Positions 38,318 through 47,986 of a DNA stretch of 64,000 nt are shown one piece after another. The notes under the pieces were generated by a model. That model had not been told where the DNA came from, did not search any database, and was given only the letters and a program-made list of their open reading frames with translations. Where the stretch lies: the NCBI GenBank assembly GCA_016840285.1, contig JAEOSR010000097.1, positions 1 to 64,000 on the forward strand, given 5' to 3'. This stretch comes from Candidatus Hodarchaeota archaeon (GTDB lineage: Archaea; Asgardarchaeota; Heimdallarchaeia; Hodarchaeales; Hodarchaeaceae). Positions within the stretch are counted from its first letter, which is position 1; each line of letters begins with the position of its first letter. A program made the translations under genes and the position numbers.

Positions 38318-38676
38318 CCCTTCATTTCTTAGTACAACTTCAAAATACCATATTTAACTTAGATAATTATTACTTACCTACATAAAATTTTTCATTAGTG
38401 AATATGAATGGATTTTATTAAATGTTCATATCTGCTTTCTGTTATTCTTAAAGTTACCTCACCTGTATTTTTCCTGGATTGGATTCATTTTAACTTTCAA
38501 GAAGCGCATATTTTCGAAGAAATAATTACTAGCTTATTTTTGATCTTGTATGAAGAACCACGAATGATCACTTTGTAGCTAATAGTATAAACGCCATATT
38601 ATTTCGGAATAAATAAATTAATTTATCGTTTTTCCATTTATTAGTAAAGAATTTGCCCGAGGATTGCGAAAATAAC
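38318..38676. other. Divergent intergenic region
   Basis: About 360 bp between the LamG-like protein and the ABC exporter. It is A+T-rich, stop-rich in all frames and presumably contains both promoters. No RNA gene, repeat or clear operator was seen. Confidence 0.4.
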
Positions 38677-40449
38677 ATGAGTTTGGATCTAACAAAAATA
38701 TCGAGCTATAAAAAGTGGTTTTTATACCATCTTGCGAGGCAAAAACTCTTAGTTGTGGGTGTCCTTGTTGGTATTTTCATTGTTACCTTCTCAAGAGTCA
38801 TCATTCCAGTTATTATTGGATATATCATAGATACCACTCTCATAACTCGTGACTTAGCTAATTTAATGTTACTACTCCTCATAGCACTTACTGTTTATGT
38901 TACTCGGAATGCCATGGATTATATAACAATGATGGTGGGACATTACCTTGGTTTAAAGACGGAACAGAATATGCGACAAGAATTTTTTGATACACTTCAG
39001 TACAAACCATTGCAGTATCATGATAAGGCACGAACAGGTGACTTACAAGCTCTAGCGACAAATGATTTGCGTGTCATCAATACAATGATCTCTCATGGAG
39101 CTTTTTACATTTATCCATTTTTTCAAGTTATAATGGCTGCTTTTCTGTTGATTGTAACCCTTGATCTCAGATTGGCCTTGGTTTGTACTCCCTTTATCCT
39201 TCTCTACATATTTTTTGTTTTAGACTACCGAAAAAAAATTACTCCATGGGCTGCTGGCCGGATGGTTACCCATTCAAATGTGGCTGTGGTCTTACAAGAC
39301 AGTATTAGTGGTGCTGCGATTGTACGATCTTTTACTGCAGAAGAGTTGGAACGCGAAAAATTCCACAAGGCAGTAATTGGATTTCGTGATAATCGAATTG
39401 GAGAGACTAGAGTTCAAGCCAGATTTTATCCATTGTTGATTCTCTATATGGCAATTGGAGTCGCATTTCTTGCGAGTTGTGTGTTTGTGTTCCAGGGTAC
39501 GTTAACGATAGGTGCATTAACTGCCGCAAATTTACTCTTAATTACCCTTATAGATCCTACTAATATGATCTTTTGGGCCACTAATGATATGATGAGTGGT
39601 TTTGCTGCATGTTCACGACTATACACAAGTTTATCATTGGAAGAAGAAGAACAACAAGAAAGTCTTACAGACTGGCCAGAGAATTTTAATGGAAGAATTG
39701 AATTTAGAAATGTCACTTTTGCTTATGGAGATGATGGAACAAAAAACACTCCTATTCTAAAAAATCTCTCCTTCATTGTTGAGCCATCTCAGCGAGTAGC
39801 ACTTGTAGGTCCAACAGGATGCGGTAAAACAACACTGGTGAAATTACTCTTACGTCTTTATGAGCCACAAGAGGGAACAATCCTATTAGATGGGATAGAT
39901 ATTCGAAATTACCCTCTTGATGAATTGAGACGGCATATTGGGTATATTGAGCAAGATATCTATCTTTTTTCTCGTACAATCAGTGATAATATCGCCTTTG
40001 GTAGACCAAATGCTCCACACGAAGCGATAATGGATGCCGCAAAACTTGCCCAAGTTGAAGAATTTACCCTAGAGTTTCCAGAAGAATACAACACCATTGT
40101 CGGAGAAAGAGGAACACGTCTCTCTGGTGGAGAAAAACAGCGCATCGCAATAGCTCGTGCTTTTTTAACTGATCCTGAAATTCTCATTCTTGATGATTCT
40201 GTCTCTGCGGTTGATAGTGAAACAGAAGAGAAGATTACGCTTGCGATGGAGAATATTATTAGGAATAGAACAACTTTAATCATAACTCATCGATTGCACA
40301 CAATCAGGCATTCTGATAAAATCATCGTACTTAAGCGTGGAAGAAATATTGCTGAAGGTAATCACAATGAATTATTACAAAGTTCAGAGGATTACAGACG
40401 GATTTTTGGGAAACATCTGGTCTTACCAGATCTAACAGTAAGAGATTGA
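38677..40449 (+). CDS. ABC exporter half-transporter with degenerate catalytic site (subunit 1)
   Basis: An ABCB/MdlA-like half-transporter of 590 residues from the ATG at 38677. The frame also opens at a TTG at 38653. Six membrane helices (about residues 20-310) precede the nucleotide-binding domain. Walker A is GPTGCGKTTL and the signature LSGGEKQR. Walker B ends ILILDDSVSAVD, with Asp instead of the catalytic Glu. The D-loop and the switch His (IITHRLHTI) are present. The partner gene follows 12 bp later. Together they form a heterodimeric exporter with one consensus and one degenerate ATP site. The substrate is unknown, and drugs or lipids are likely. Confidence 0.94.
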   Translation: MSLDLTKISSYKKWFLYHLARQKLLVVGVLVGIFIVTFSRVIIPVIIGYIIDTTLITRDLANLMLLLLIALTVYVTRNAMDYITMMVGHYLGLKTEQNMRQEFFDTLQYKPLQYHDKARTGDLQALATNDLRVINTMISHGAFYIYPFFQVIMAAFLLIVTLDLRLALVCTPFILLYIFFVLDYRKKITPWAAGRMVTHSNVAVVLQDSISGAAIVRSFTAEELEREKFHKAVIGFRDNRIGETRVQARFYPLLILYMAIGVAFLASCVFVFQGTLTIGALTAANLLLITLIDPTNMIFWATNDMMSGFAACSRLYTSLSLEEEEQQESLTDWPENFNGRIEFRNVTFAYGDDGTKNTPILKNLSFIVEPSQRVALVGPTGCGKTTLVKLLLRLYEPQEGTILLDGIDIRNYPLDELRRHIGYIEQDIYLFSRTISDNIAFGRPNAPHEAIMDAAKLAQVEEFTLEFPEEYNTIVGERGTRLSGGEKQRIAIARAFLTDPEILILDDSVSAVDSETEEKITLAMENIIRNRTTLIITHRLHTIRHSDKIIVLKRGRNIAEGNHNELLQSSEDYRRIFGKHLVLPDLTVRD

Positions 40450-40461
40450 TGTGAGATTAGT

Positions 40462-42291
40462 ATGGGACTTTATAGAGGACTATTCAGTGAAAAACGGGAA
40501 CGAGAGTACTCAGATCGAGAGTTATTAACTCGATATGCTCGAAGAATCGTTCCGTTTAAGAAAAGTGTTTCACTAATCTCCCTTTTTATCTTGATTTCAA
40601 CAGCAGCCGATATTATCATTCCCCTTATCGTTGGTTTTGCTGTTGAGGAGCTCGAACATCCAGATAGTGATTTTTCATTAGCCATTGGGCTTGGAGTAGT
40701 CTATCTTGTCCTATCTGCTGCAATATGGATCATGTTTAGCCTACGTCGAATGGAAGTAGGGAATTTCATGCCTTATTTTCTGGAAAACCTTCGTATGGAT
40801 ATCTTTGATAAATTACAAGAACAAGATATGAGTTTTTACGATAAACATCTGAGTGGGAGTCTGAATTCAAGAATCTCAAACGATGCCTTAGATTTTGGAA
40901 ATACCACCATCCTATTAGCAGACACTATGGGAAATTTTCTTGTGAGTATACTGACCTTCGTAATTCTTTTCTGGTTGAATCCTATCTTGGCCCTGATAAC
41001 TTTAGCAGGTGTTCCCTTCCTCTTTTTCTTAATGTTTTCTCTGAGGAAGCTGGCTAGAATTGTTAGTCGAGCTTATAGAAAGTCAATAGGGAATGTGAAT
41101 AACGCAATGGTTGAATCAATCGAAGGCATTCAGGTATGTAAAAGCTATGGACAAGAAGCTACAGTTTCTGAACAGTTTCATGAGACAAACAAAGAGTACT
41201 TCGGAACAGCTTATCGATTGACAGCAGTAACTCATGTCTGGAGAGCTATCCTTGAGACAATTACTGCTATTATACTTGTGACAATTGTATATTTGGGGGG
41301 TCAACTTATAGTTCAGGGGACATCATCTACCGCGATCATTTTGATGTTTATTCTTTACATCCAACGATTTTTCCGTCCAATCATGATACTTGCTACGTTT
41401 TTTCCTGAACTTAGTGCTGGTATGGCGGCATATGAAAGGATTCTTGACATTCTAGACTCAGAACCTAAAGTTCAACAGAATCCAGAGGCTGGTAATGTTG
41501 ATGAATTAGCAGGAGAGATTGTTTTTGAGGACGTTGACTTCAGTTATAGAGATGGTGAATGGGTCTTTAAAGGATTTAATCTTAGAATAGCAAAAGGGGA
41601 AAAGCTTGCGATTGTCGGCCACACTGGAGCAGGAAAATCCAGCTTAGTCAAAGTTCTAGCTCGTTTTTATGAATTTCAAGGTGGGGCGATTAGGATTGAT
41701 GGAATTGATATTCGGGATATGAAGTTGGATTCGTACCGAAGAAACTTGGGGATGGTACAACAAGATGTATTTCTTTTTTCAGGGACAATAGAGGAAAACA
41801 TTCGGTATGGAAGACGAGAAGCATCAGAAGAGGATATTAGGAAAGCTATTCGAGCCGTCCACGCTGATGAACTTATTGAATATCTACATGACGGCCTTCA
41901 ATCCCCAGTCGGTGAAAGAGGAGGAGGACTTTCCGCAGGTCAAAAACAACTTATCAGTTTCGCACGAGCACTTTTGACTGATCCTAGAATTCTCATCCTC
42001 GATGAAGCAACGTCATCAGTGGACGCTTACACAGAAGCGATCATTCAAGAAGCACTTGAGGCACTGCTTGAGAATCGGACATCAATCATTATTGCTCACA
42101 GACTTTCCACTATTCTGAATGCAGATCGAATCATTATAATGGAAAAGGGGCAAATTATTGAAGAGGGGACACATGAGTCTTTACTTGCTCAAGAAGGTAA
42201 ATATAGCCAGTTGTATAAGCAGTATTATGAGCATCAAAGTCTAGATTGGGAACCAATCACTGTGAGGGGAAGAAACGAATTGACAACATGA
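40462..42291 (+). CDS. ABC exporter half-transporter (subunit 2)
   Basis: A 609-residue MdlB-like half-transporter. Six helices (about residues 35-325) are followed by an ATPase domain with Walker A GHTGAGKSSL, Walker B ILILDEATSSVD (canonical Glu) and switch His IIAHRLSTI. The signature is LSAGQ instead of LSGGQ. The canonical catalytic site is thus formed by this Walker B and the LSGGE of subunit 1, and the other site is degenerate on both sides. This is the classic asymmetry of heterodimeric exporters. Co-transcribed with subunit 1. Confidence 0.94.
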   Translation: MGLYRGLFSEKREREYSDRELLTRYARRIVPFKKSVSLISLFILISTAADIIIPLIVGFAVEELEHPDSDFSLAIGLGVVYLVLSAAIWIMFSLRRMEVGNFMPYFLENLRMDIFDKLQEQDMSFYDKHLSGSLNSRISNDALDFGNTTILLADTMGNFLVSILTFVILFWLNPILALITLAGVPFLFFLMFSLRKLARIVSRAYRKSIGNVNNAMVESIEGIQVCKSYGQEATVSEQFHETNKEYFGTAYRLTAVTHVWRAILETITAIILVTIVYLGGQLIVQGTSSTAIILMFILYIQRFFRPIMILATFFPELSAGMAAYERILDILDSEPKVQQNPEAGNVDELAGEIVFEDVDFSYRDGEWVFKGFNLRIAKGEKLAIVGHTGAGKSSLVKVLARFYEFQGGAIRIDGIDIRDMKLDSYRRNLGMVQQDVFLFSGTIEENIRYGRREASEEDIRKAIRAVHADELIEYLHDGLQSPVGERGGGLSAGQKQLISFARALLTDPRILILDEATSSVDAYTEAIIQEALEALLENRTSIIIAHRLSTILNADRIIIMEKGQIIEEGTHESLLAQEGKYSQLYKQYYEHQSLDWEPITVRGRNELTT

Positions 42292-42363
42292 AGATTTAAT
42301 GGATCATCCCAATATAATTTGAAAAATCTGCCAATATAATAACAAAGGTATCACGGAACGGAA

Positions 42364-42861
42364 CTAATAGAATACAATAATTGCAGAGAATATTACACAA
42401 ATTATAGTCAGAGGAATAGAAGCAATCAAATGGCCCTTGTAATGATGAGAAAAGTCCTTATAATCTTCAGGAGCTGTACCATCAATGATGACAAACTTAG
42501 GTGTAATTTTGCTAATGATCAACCAATCTAGAATCACTAAGTCAGCCAGAAAAAACAAAAAAACCATAAAAAATATATTAAAGAAAGCTATTTCGAATGG
42601 AACCTCACCACCAAGCTCTGCTTCCAAGAAAGCAGTAGAAACCAAAGGATATCCAAAAATGAAAAAAAACCAGGGCAAACAAACCAAACCTGCAATAATC
42701 CTTTCTTTTCGAGTTTGGGAGGGTACTTTTTCCTTTACTCTCTCTGGATAATCCTGATAACCCCAGATACGGGGATTAAAAACAATCATAAGAATTAAAA
42801 GATAACCAACACCAATTACTGTATAAAAGAACCCATTAAACACAATATTTTTGAATACCAT
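42364..42861 (-). CDS. Four-helix membrane protein, uncharacterised family
   Basis: From the ATG at 42861 this is a 165-residue protein with four predicted helices. The open frame continues to 43047, but that extension is antisense to a gene remnant and reads unlike a protein. The motifs NPRIWGYQDYPERVKEKVP, SQTRKER, DLVILDWLI and ITPKFVIIDGT ... DYKDF recur in an uncharacterised family of small membrane proteins of bacteria and archaea, as far as I recall. The role is unknown. Confidence 0.75.
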   Translation of the reverse strand: MVFKNIVFNGFFYTVIGVGYLLILMIVFNPRIWGYQDYPERVKEKVPSQTRKERIIAGLVCLPWFFFIFGYPLVSTAFLEAELGGEVPFEIAFFNIFFMVFLFFLADLVILDWLIISKITPKFVIIDGTAPEDYKDFSHHYKGHLIASIPLTIICVIFSAIIVFY

Positions 42862-42879
42862 TTTATTGCATCTCTCAAA

Positions 42880-43120
42880 AGAAGGATTAAGGATGAAAAT
42901 TCTGAAGATTTCAGAGGCCCTCTTTCTATTACTAGTACTAATGGTTCTACTTGGAGACGAAGATATATATGTCCCTCTTAACTTTCTTCGGGTGAAAGGT
43001 TGGGAAAAAATTCTGGAATCACATGGATTTGATCTGATTAAAGCCACTTATCTTGGAATCAATGAACCTGTTGTACCAGAACACCAAATATTACTTATTG
43101 CTGACCAACATAACGGTTGA
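42880..43120 (+). pseudogene. Remnant of a SAM-dependent methyltransferase
   Basis: The 3-prime part, RVKGWEKILESHGFDLIKAT and then PEHQILLIADQ, looks like the end of a class I methyltransferase (xxGWxxLLexxGFxxI). The frame upstream reads as unlikely hydrophobic sequence, whereas the next frame gives GPLSITSTNGSTW, like the GxLxITTPNxxSW strand of such enzymes. A frameshift near 42965-42990 would join them. The N-terminal Rossmann half is missing. Confidence 0.5.
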
Positions 43121-43249
43121 CTTTTTATAAATATATGAATTAATCTGTAATAAATATCAGAATTGTAATTTAACACTATTTATTGTTCTAATGATACGTC
43201 AGAAACATTTACTAAAATATCAATAAATAAAAAAAAATTGGGAAGACTT

Positions 43250-43597
43250 ATGTCTCAAAAAGAACCTCGTCCATTGTATCAAAGAAGAATAGCTCATGCT
43301 TTTGTCTTGTTAGTTGGACTTTTTGTTATTTATCTAGTCGTCTTTAATTATGTCGGCATAGGTATGGTTGATCTTGCAGAATTTAGTGGTGATTGGGGGA
43401 TACGTAATGCTGCTTTTAATGAGGATCCTATTAACAATTTTCCTTTGTTTCTCCAGAATTTTGCTGAAATAATATTCTTTGGACCTGCTATAATCCATCC
43501 GCTTGCGCCATATGTTATTTGGTTGATTATGGGTTTATTTCTTATTATTCTCAACTCCATCAAATTACTGAAAACGTTCTCCAAAAAAGGATCGTAA
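43250..43597 (+). CDS. Two- to three-helix membrane protein, unknown
   Basis: A 115-residue protein from the ATG at 43250. One helix near the start (AFVLLVGLFVIYLVVFNYV) and one or two near the end (APYVIWLIMGLFLIILNSI) flank an extracytosolic segment with FSGDWGIRNAAFNEDPINNF. I recognise no family. It stands alone with a TATA-rich upstream region. Confidence 0.6.
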   Translation: MSQKEPRPLYQRRIAHAFVLLVGLFVIYLVVFNYVGIGMVDLAEFSGDWGIRNAAFNEDPINNFPLFLQNFAEIIFFGPAIIHPLAPYVIWLIMGLFLIILNSIKLLKTFSKKGS

Positions 43598-43807
43598 TTT
43601 AAAACGATATCTTCCCAAAAAAATAATATTATAGGAACATTTAATGTTGTTAAGTTAACAGAAAAATTATTGAGGGTTGTGGGGAGTGTTTCAAAGTTTG
43701 TATTTATGATAGTTACTGAAGATATAATTTGATACTGAATACAACAAAATCCTAATTTTAAAATGAGATTTAGTAAAGATTTCTGGATAATGAAAAGGTG
43801 CATAAAA

Positions 43808-44284
43808 ATGTGGACAGAAAAAATTATTAAATATCTTAAAGATGCTAAAATTCCTTTACGATTGGCAACAGTAAGTGAGAAAGGTTGGCCTGTTGTATTA
43901 TCTATGTGGTATGTCTTTGAAGAAAGTAAGTTCTACCTTGCAACTCCGAATAGTGCGAAAATCGTCAGATACCTTAGAAAGGAGCCAAGATGCGCGTTCG
44001 AAGTAGCAAGCGATCAACCCCCCTACTGTGGTATAAGAGGTCAAGCTGAAGTAAAAATCGTCAATGAAAGAGGTTTAGAAATACTTGAAACACTACTAAA
44101 ACGATATTTAGGGAGTGTTGATACACCATTAGCTAAAAAATTACTAAGTAGAAATGTGATAGAGGTTGCTATCGAATTGACACCGATAAATATCTTTAAA
44201 TGGAACTTTACAGACCGAATGAAGGATTCGATGGATCAACAACGAAAAATATATCCTTGTCCTGATAATAATTTGATCAGTTGA
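43808..44284 (+). CDS. Pyridoxamine 5-phosphate oxidase-like flavin-binding protein
   Basis: A 158-residue split-barrel protein of the PNPOx/FMN-binding type, from the ATG at 43808 (MWTEKIIKYL). Landmarks are RLATVSEKGWPVVLSMWYVFEE and KFYLATPNSAKIVRYLRKEPR. These are the strand and FMN-phosphate regions of general-stress-type members. It may bind FMN, F420 or heme. The upstream frame to 43763 is not needed. The substrate is unknown. Confidence 0.82.
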   Translation: MWTEKIIKYLKDAKIPLRLATVSEKGWPVVLSMWYVFEESKFYLATPNSAKIVRYLRKEPRCAFEVASDQPPYCGIRGQAEVKIVNERGLEILETLLKRYLGSVDTPLAKKLLSRNVIEVAIELTPINIFKWNFTDRMKDSMDQQRKIYPCPDNNLIS

Positions 44285-44392
44285 AATTACTTATAATTTA
44301 ACCTCAGGGAGAATTCAAGAAGGTTAACTGAGATATTAGAAGGATCTTTACCCAGATTTTTTTATAAATCAACAATTAATTTGGTGAAAAAT

Positions 44393-45196
44393 ATGTTGGA
44401 AGTATTAATATATTGTTTGGTTGCTTTAGTCATTCTATTTACAATTTTTTATGTTATAGCTTTAATTCAAGGTATTTGGAATACTGTTGATATTGCTTAT
44501 GGTACTGGGTTCATTTTAATGACGCTGATTGCGCTTTTTTTAAGTGACAATCCATCTAATTTACGCGGATTAATTGTTACCAGTTTAGTGATCCTCTGGG
44601 GCATTCGAATAGCCTATTTCCTCACGATTCGCAAGTATGGGAAAGATGAGTTTACAAATGAAGATAAACGATTCAAAAATTTCCGCGATAATTGGGGATC
44701 ATCTGCAGTTTGGAGAGGCTATTTCTTCCTATTTCTCCCACAAGTATTTTTCGTCTTAATTGTTGGATTTCCTGTCCTAGTGATAAATACTTACGGCAAT
44801 CAACCACTTAACATGATCGATAGTGTAGGATTACTAATTGTATTCTTTTCAATCACCCTAGAAGCAATTAGTGATTATCAGATGAATCATTTTAAATCTA
44901 AACCAATAAATAAAGGGAAAGTATATACTGGTGGATTATGGAAATATAGTCAACACCCGAATTATTTCTTTGAGATCCTTGTATGGATTGGATTTTGGAT
45001 AATTGCATTATTTGGTGTGCCCTCTGAACAAATTCTATGGGCAATTTTTTCAATAATTGGGCCAATACTTATCGCACTTTCTTTATTAAGAGTATCTGGG
45101 ATTCCTTTATTAAAGCGTAGATTTGAGGATAACTCAGAGTATTCTGACTATCAAAAAAAGACTTCTCTCCTTATTCCTTGGTTTCCAAAAAAGTGA
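44393..45196 (+). CDS. DUF1295 / steroid 5-alpha-reductase-like membrane protein (copy 1)
   Basis: A 267-residue protein with about six to seven helices. The C-terminal domain has the hallmark GGLWKYSQHPNYFFEILVW, found in DUF1295, ICMT and steroid reductase relatives, where this segment binds NADPH or SAM. KFKNFRDNWG and FFLPQVFFVLIVGFPV fit DUF1295. The ATG at 44393 follows GGTGA. A second copy is at 52456. The members are presumed to reduce or modify isoprenoid or fatty lipids. It is followed 15 bp later by a small membrane-protein gene. Confidence 0.88.
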   Translation: MLEVLIYCLVALVILFTIFYVIALIQGIWNTVDIAYGTGFILMTLIALFLSDNPSNLRGLIVTSLVILWGIRIAYFLTIRKYGKDEFTNEDKRFKNFRDNWGSSAVWRGYFFLFLPQVFFVLIVGFPVLVINTYGNQPLNMIDSVGLLIVFFSITLEAISDYQMNHFKSKPINKGKVYTGGLWKYSQHPNYFFEILVWIGFWIIALFGVPSEQILWAIFSIIGPILIALSLLRVSGIPLLKRRFEDNSEYSDYQKKTSLLIPWFPKK

Positions 45197-45211
45197 ATGA
45201 ACTATTAAGAT

Positions 45212-45634
45212 GTGATAAGATTGACTAGAAATACAGAATATGTCGCAGGAAGTTGTAATATTGGTGGGGCTGAAATTTCCCAACGAAGAAGGATAGGATA
45301 TATTGGTTTAGCAGTTATTGGCTTTGGATTCATAATATATATCTTCAGTGTATTCTCATTGAATATCAGCCCACTCCTTGGAGTTCTTTTTATTTTTCCT
45401 GGAACTATAGCAGCAATTGGATTTATTCAAGCAAGACAAAAATTTTGTGCAGCATATGGATTTTCTTCAGTTGCTAATGTTTCAGTTCAACTTGGAAGGA
45501 CAATGAAAATAGAGGATGAGGCAGAGCGGAAGAAAGATCGGAATAAAGCCATAATAATTTCAATACAATCAATCCTCATTGGGGTTGTTGTAACAGTTAT
45601 TATCACGATCCTAGGATATATTATACAACAATAA
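45212..45634 (+). CDS. Small membrane protein with CNIGGAEI motif
   Basis: A 140-residue protein from a GTG start with about three helices. The features SCNIGGAEISQRRRIGYIGL and RQKFCAAYGFSSVANV, with a Cys in each, recur in an uncharacterised membrane-protein family. It may share a transcript with the DUF1295 gene upstream. Function unknown. Confidence 0.65.
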   Translation: MIRLTRNTEYVAGSCNIGGAEISQRRRIGYIGLAVIGFGFIIYIFSVFSLNISPLLGVLFIFPGTIAAIGFIQARQKFCAAYGFSSVANVSVQLGRTMKIEDEAERKKDRNKAIIISIQSILIGVVVTVIITILGYIIQQ

Positions 45635-45680
45635 TTGAATTAATCTTGAAAGAAGAGTTTTTTCTTCATGATGTGAAAAT

Positions 45681-46571
45681 TTGAACTTGGGTTATGTTGG
45701 AAATGCATTTACCTCCACGGGGTGCAAACCAGACAATAATTTTCGTTTATCATCATATAACAGAGAAAAGCTCTTCTCAACGATGAAATCAAATTTAGAA
45801 TGTATTAAAAAAACGCTTCAATTCAATCAAAAACACAAATTACTCTTCTACCGAATTGCTGATTTCATACCATTTGTGTCTCATCCTGTTTCGTTACCAC
45901 TTAAAGAGATTTTGGATTTTTTTCAGGATGAACTGGAAGATATTGGTGCATATATACAGAAACACAATTTTAGGATATCGATGCATCCAGGGCAGTATGC
46001 AATCATTAATTCACCTAAAGAAGATGTTGTTGACAAAGCTATACAGGAATTGCTCTGTGATACTCTTGTTCTTGACAAAATGGGCCTTAATTCCACAGCA
46101 AAGGTTCAAATACATGTTGGTGGGGTATATGGGGATAAAATTGCGGCTATTCGAAGATTTATTCAGAATTATATGAAATTACCTGACAATATTAAGGATA
46201 GACTAGCTATAGAAAATGATGATCGATTATTTGATCTGCAGGATTGTCTAACTATCCATAAAGAAATTGAGATTCCAGTTATCTTTGATGTATTTCATCA
46301 TTCAATTAAAAATAACAACGAAAATGTAGTTCAAGCTATACAACTGGCACTGGAGACATGGACAGAAAATATTGATGGAATTTTGATGTTAGATTGGAGT
46401 TCCCAACAACCTGAAGCTAAACTTGGTAAACACGCCAATACTATTGATATAAAAGAATTTCGTGCATTTATCCAGAGTACCAAAGGATTTAATTTCGACA
46501 TAATGCTGGAAATACGAGATAAAGAGCAAAGCGCTTTAAAAGCGATCAAAGTGTTGCGAGATAGTGAGTGA
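45681..46571 (+). CDS. uvsE: UV damage endonuclease UvsE/UVDE
   Basis: A 296-residue TIM-barrel metalloenzyme that nicks DNA 5-prime of UV photoproducts and other lesions. Landmarks are the start LGYVGNA, the barrel strand RISMHPGQYAIINS, IHVGGVYGDK, LAIENDD and FDVFHHSI. The conserved His, Glu and Asp residues bind the metal cluster. Length and order match bacterial UvsE. The TTG start places MNLGYVG at the expected N terminus. The next gene, a photolyase, overlaps its stop by 8 bp, making a two-gene UV-repair operon. Confidence 0.95.
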   Translation: MNLGYVGNAFTSTGCKPDNNFRLSSYNREKLFSTMKSNLECIKKTLQFNQKHKLLFYRIADFIPFVSHPVSLPLKEILDFFQDELEDIGAYIQKHNFRISMHPGQYAIINSPKEDVVDKAIQELLCDTLVLDKMGLNSTAKVQIHVGGVYGDKIAAIRRFIQNYMKLPDNIKDRLAIENDDRLFDLQDCLTIHKEIEIPVIFDVFHHSIKNNNENVVQAIQLALETWTENIDGILMLDWSSQQPEAKLGKHANTIDIKEFRAFIQSTKGFNFDIMLEIRDKEQSALKAIKVLRDSE

Positions 46572-47952
46572 ATTTGATATGAAAGCAGATCAGAATTCTC
46601 TATTTATTTTTCGACGTGATTTAAGAATAGAAGATAATTCTGGACTAATTTATGCGCTCAATACATCTGAAAGAGTTATACCTATTTTTATTCTGGATGA
46701 GTATCTTCTTAGCAATAAAAATCTTAGCTCTAACGCTAAACAATTTCTAAAAGAATCATTACTTGATCTTGTACATAGATTCACCCTGAATAAAGCTCAG
46801 TTATTTTTTTACTACGGAGAACCAGATATTATAATTAATGATTTGTTGAATAGGGAAGAACTAAGTATTGGTAAAATAATTATGAATCGTGATTATACTC
46901 CATATTCACAAATCCGAGATACTAAAATCAAGAATGTTTGTGAAGATTCCAGTATAAAGCTCATATTTACAGCAGATTTACTTCTAAATGAACCCGAGGT
47001 TGTGAAAAAAGGTGATGGAACTCCGTACACTGTATTTACTCCCTTTTTTAATAAATCTCGGAATTTCTTGGTAAATAAACCTGAAAAAACGGGTAATATT
47101 AACTATTATACAGATGAACTGTCTAACAGGATTTCCCTGGAGAAGTTAAGGAATATTCTAGATTTTAATAATCCAAATATTCATGTTGAGGGGGGAAGAT
47201 CAAAAGGATTGGAAATTCTCAATCAGCTTCATGTTTATAAAAATTACGATAAAGAACGGGATTTTCCTGCAATCAAAGGAACTACAAATTTATCAGCTCA
47301 TCTTAAATTTGGTACAGTATCTATTCGTGAAGTTTATCATTCTATTAAACAAACAGAAAATTTTACACTTTTAAGACAGCTATTTTGGCGAGATTTCTAC
47401 ATTCATATTGGATTTCACTTCCCTCATGTGTTCAAAGGATCTTTTCGACCAAAGTATGATAAATTGGACTGGAATTATGATAAAGACTTATTTCAATTCT
47501 GGTGTGAGGGGAGGACCGGATTTCCTATTGTTGATGCAGGGATGAGACAATTAAATTCCACTGGATGGATGCATAACCGTGTAAGGATGATTGTTGCATC
47601 CTTTTTGACAAAAGATTTACTAATTGATTGGCAATGGGGAGAAAAATATTTTAAAGAAAAATTAGTAGATTATGATATTTCAGTAAATAATGGTAATTGG
47701 CAGTGGGCAGCGAGTACTGGTTGCGATCCAGTACCCTACTTTAGAATTTTTAATCCTTGGTTGCAACAAAAGAAATTTGACCCGCAATGTGACTATATTA
47801 AAAGTTCTATTCCTGAATTACGAGATTACGATCCTAAAATTATCCACAATCTCTTTAAAACACACCCACAGAACTTGAAGGATTATCCAAATCCAATTGT
47901 AGACCATGCAATAATGCGTGAAAAAGCAAAAATAATGTTTAAAACCGTCTAA
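46564..47952 (+). CDS. phrB: Deoxyribodipyrimidine photolyase (class I-like)
   Basis: A 462-residue flavoprotein that splits cyclobutane pyrimidine dimers using light. The N-terminal alpha/beta domain begins LFIFRRDLRIEDNSGLIYAL. The FAD domain has TGWMHNRVRMIVASF, LIDWQWGEKYF, YDISVNNGNWQWAAS and GCDPVPYFRIFNP, with the conserved Trp residues. The GTG at 46564 or the ATG at 46579 can serve as start. It overlaps uvsE by 8 bp. The pairing provides light-dependent and light-independent repair of the same damage. Confidence 0.96.
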   Translation: MSEFDMKADQNSLFIFRRDLRIEDNSGLIYALNTSERVIPIFILDEYLLSNKNLSSNAKQFLKESLLDLVHRFTLNKAQLFFYYGEPDIIINDLLNREELSIGKIIMNRDYTPYSQIRDTKIKNVCEDSSIKLIFTADLLLNEPEVVKKGDGTPYTVFTPFFNKSRNFLVNKPEKTGNINYYTDELSNRISLEKLRNILDFNNPNIHVEGGRSKGLEILNQLHVYKNYDKERDFPAIKGTTNLSAHLKFGTVSIREVYHSIKQTENFTLLRQLFWRDFYIHIGFHFPHVFKGSFRPKYDKLDWNYDKDLFQFWCEGRTGFPIVDAGMRQLNSTGWMHNRVRMIVASFLTKDLLIDWQWGEKYFKEKLVDYDISVNNGNWQWAASTGCDPVPYFRIFNPWLQQKKFDPQCDYIKSSIPELRDYDPKIIHNLFKTHPQNLKDYPNPIVDHAIMREKAKIMFKTV

Positions 47953-47986
47953 GTTGAAAAATGGCTTAGGAAAGTGAGGTTCAAAA

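Noticed and set aside
42862..43047. N-terminal extension of the minus-strand membrane-protein frame at 42364
   Set aside because: It is antisense to a methyltransferase remnant and unlike protein. The ATG at 42861 gives a normal four-helix protein.
43348..43803. 151-residue minus-strand frame between two small plus-strand genes
   Set aside because: Much of it is antisense to the membrane-protein gene at 43250, and the rest is A+T-rich intergenic sequence without a recognisable domain.
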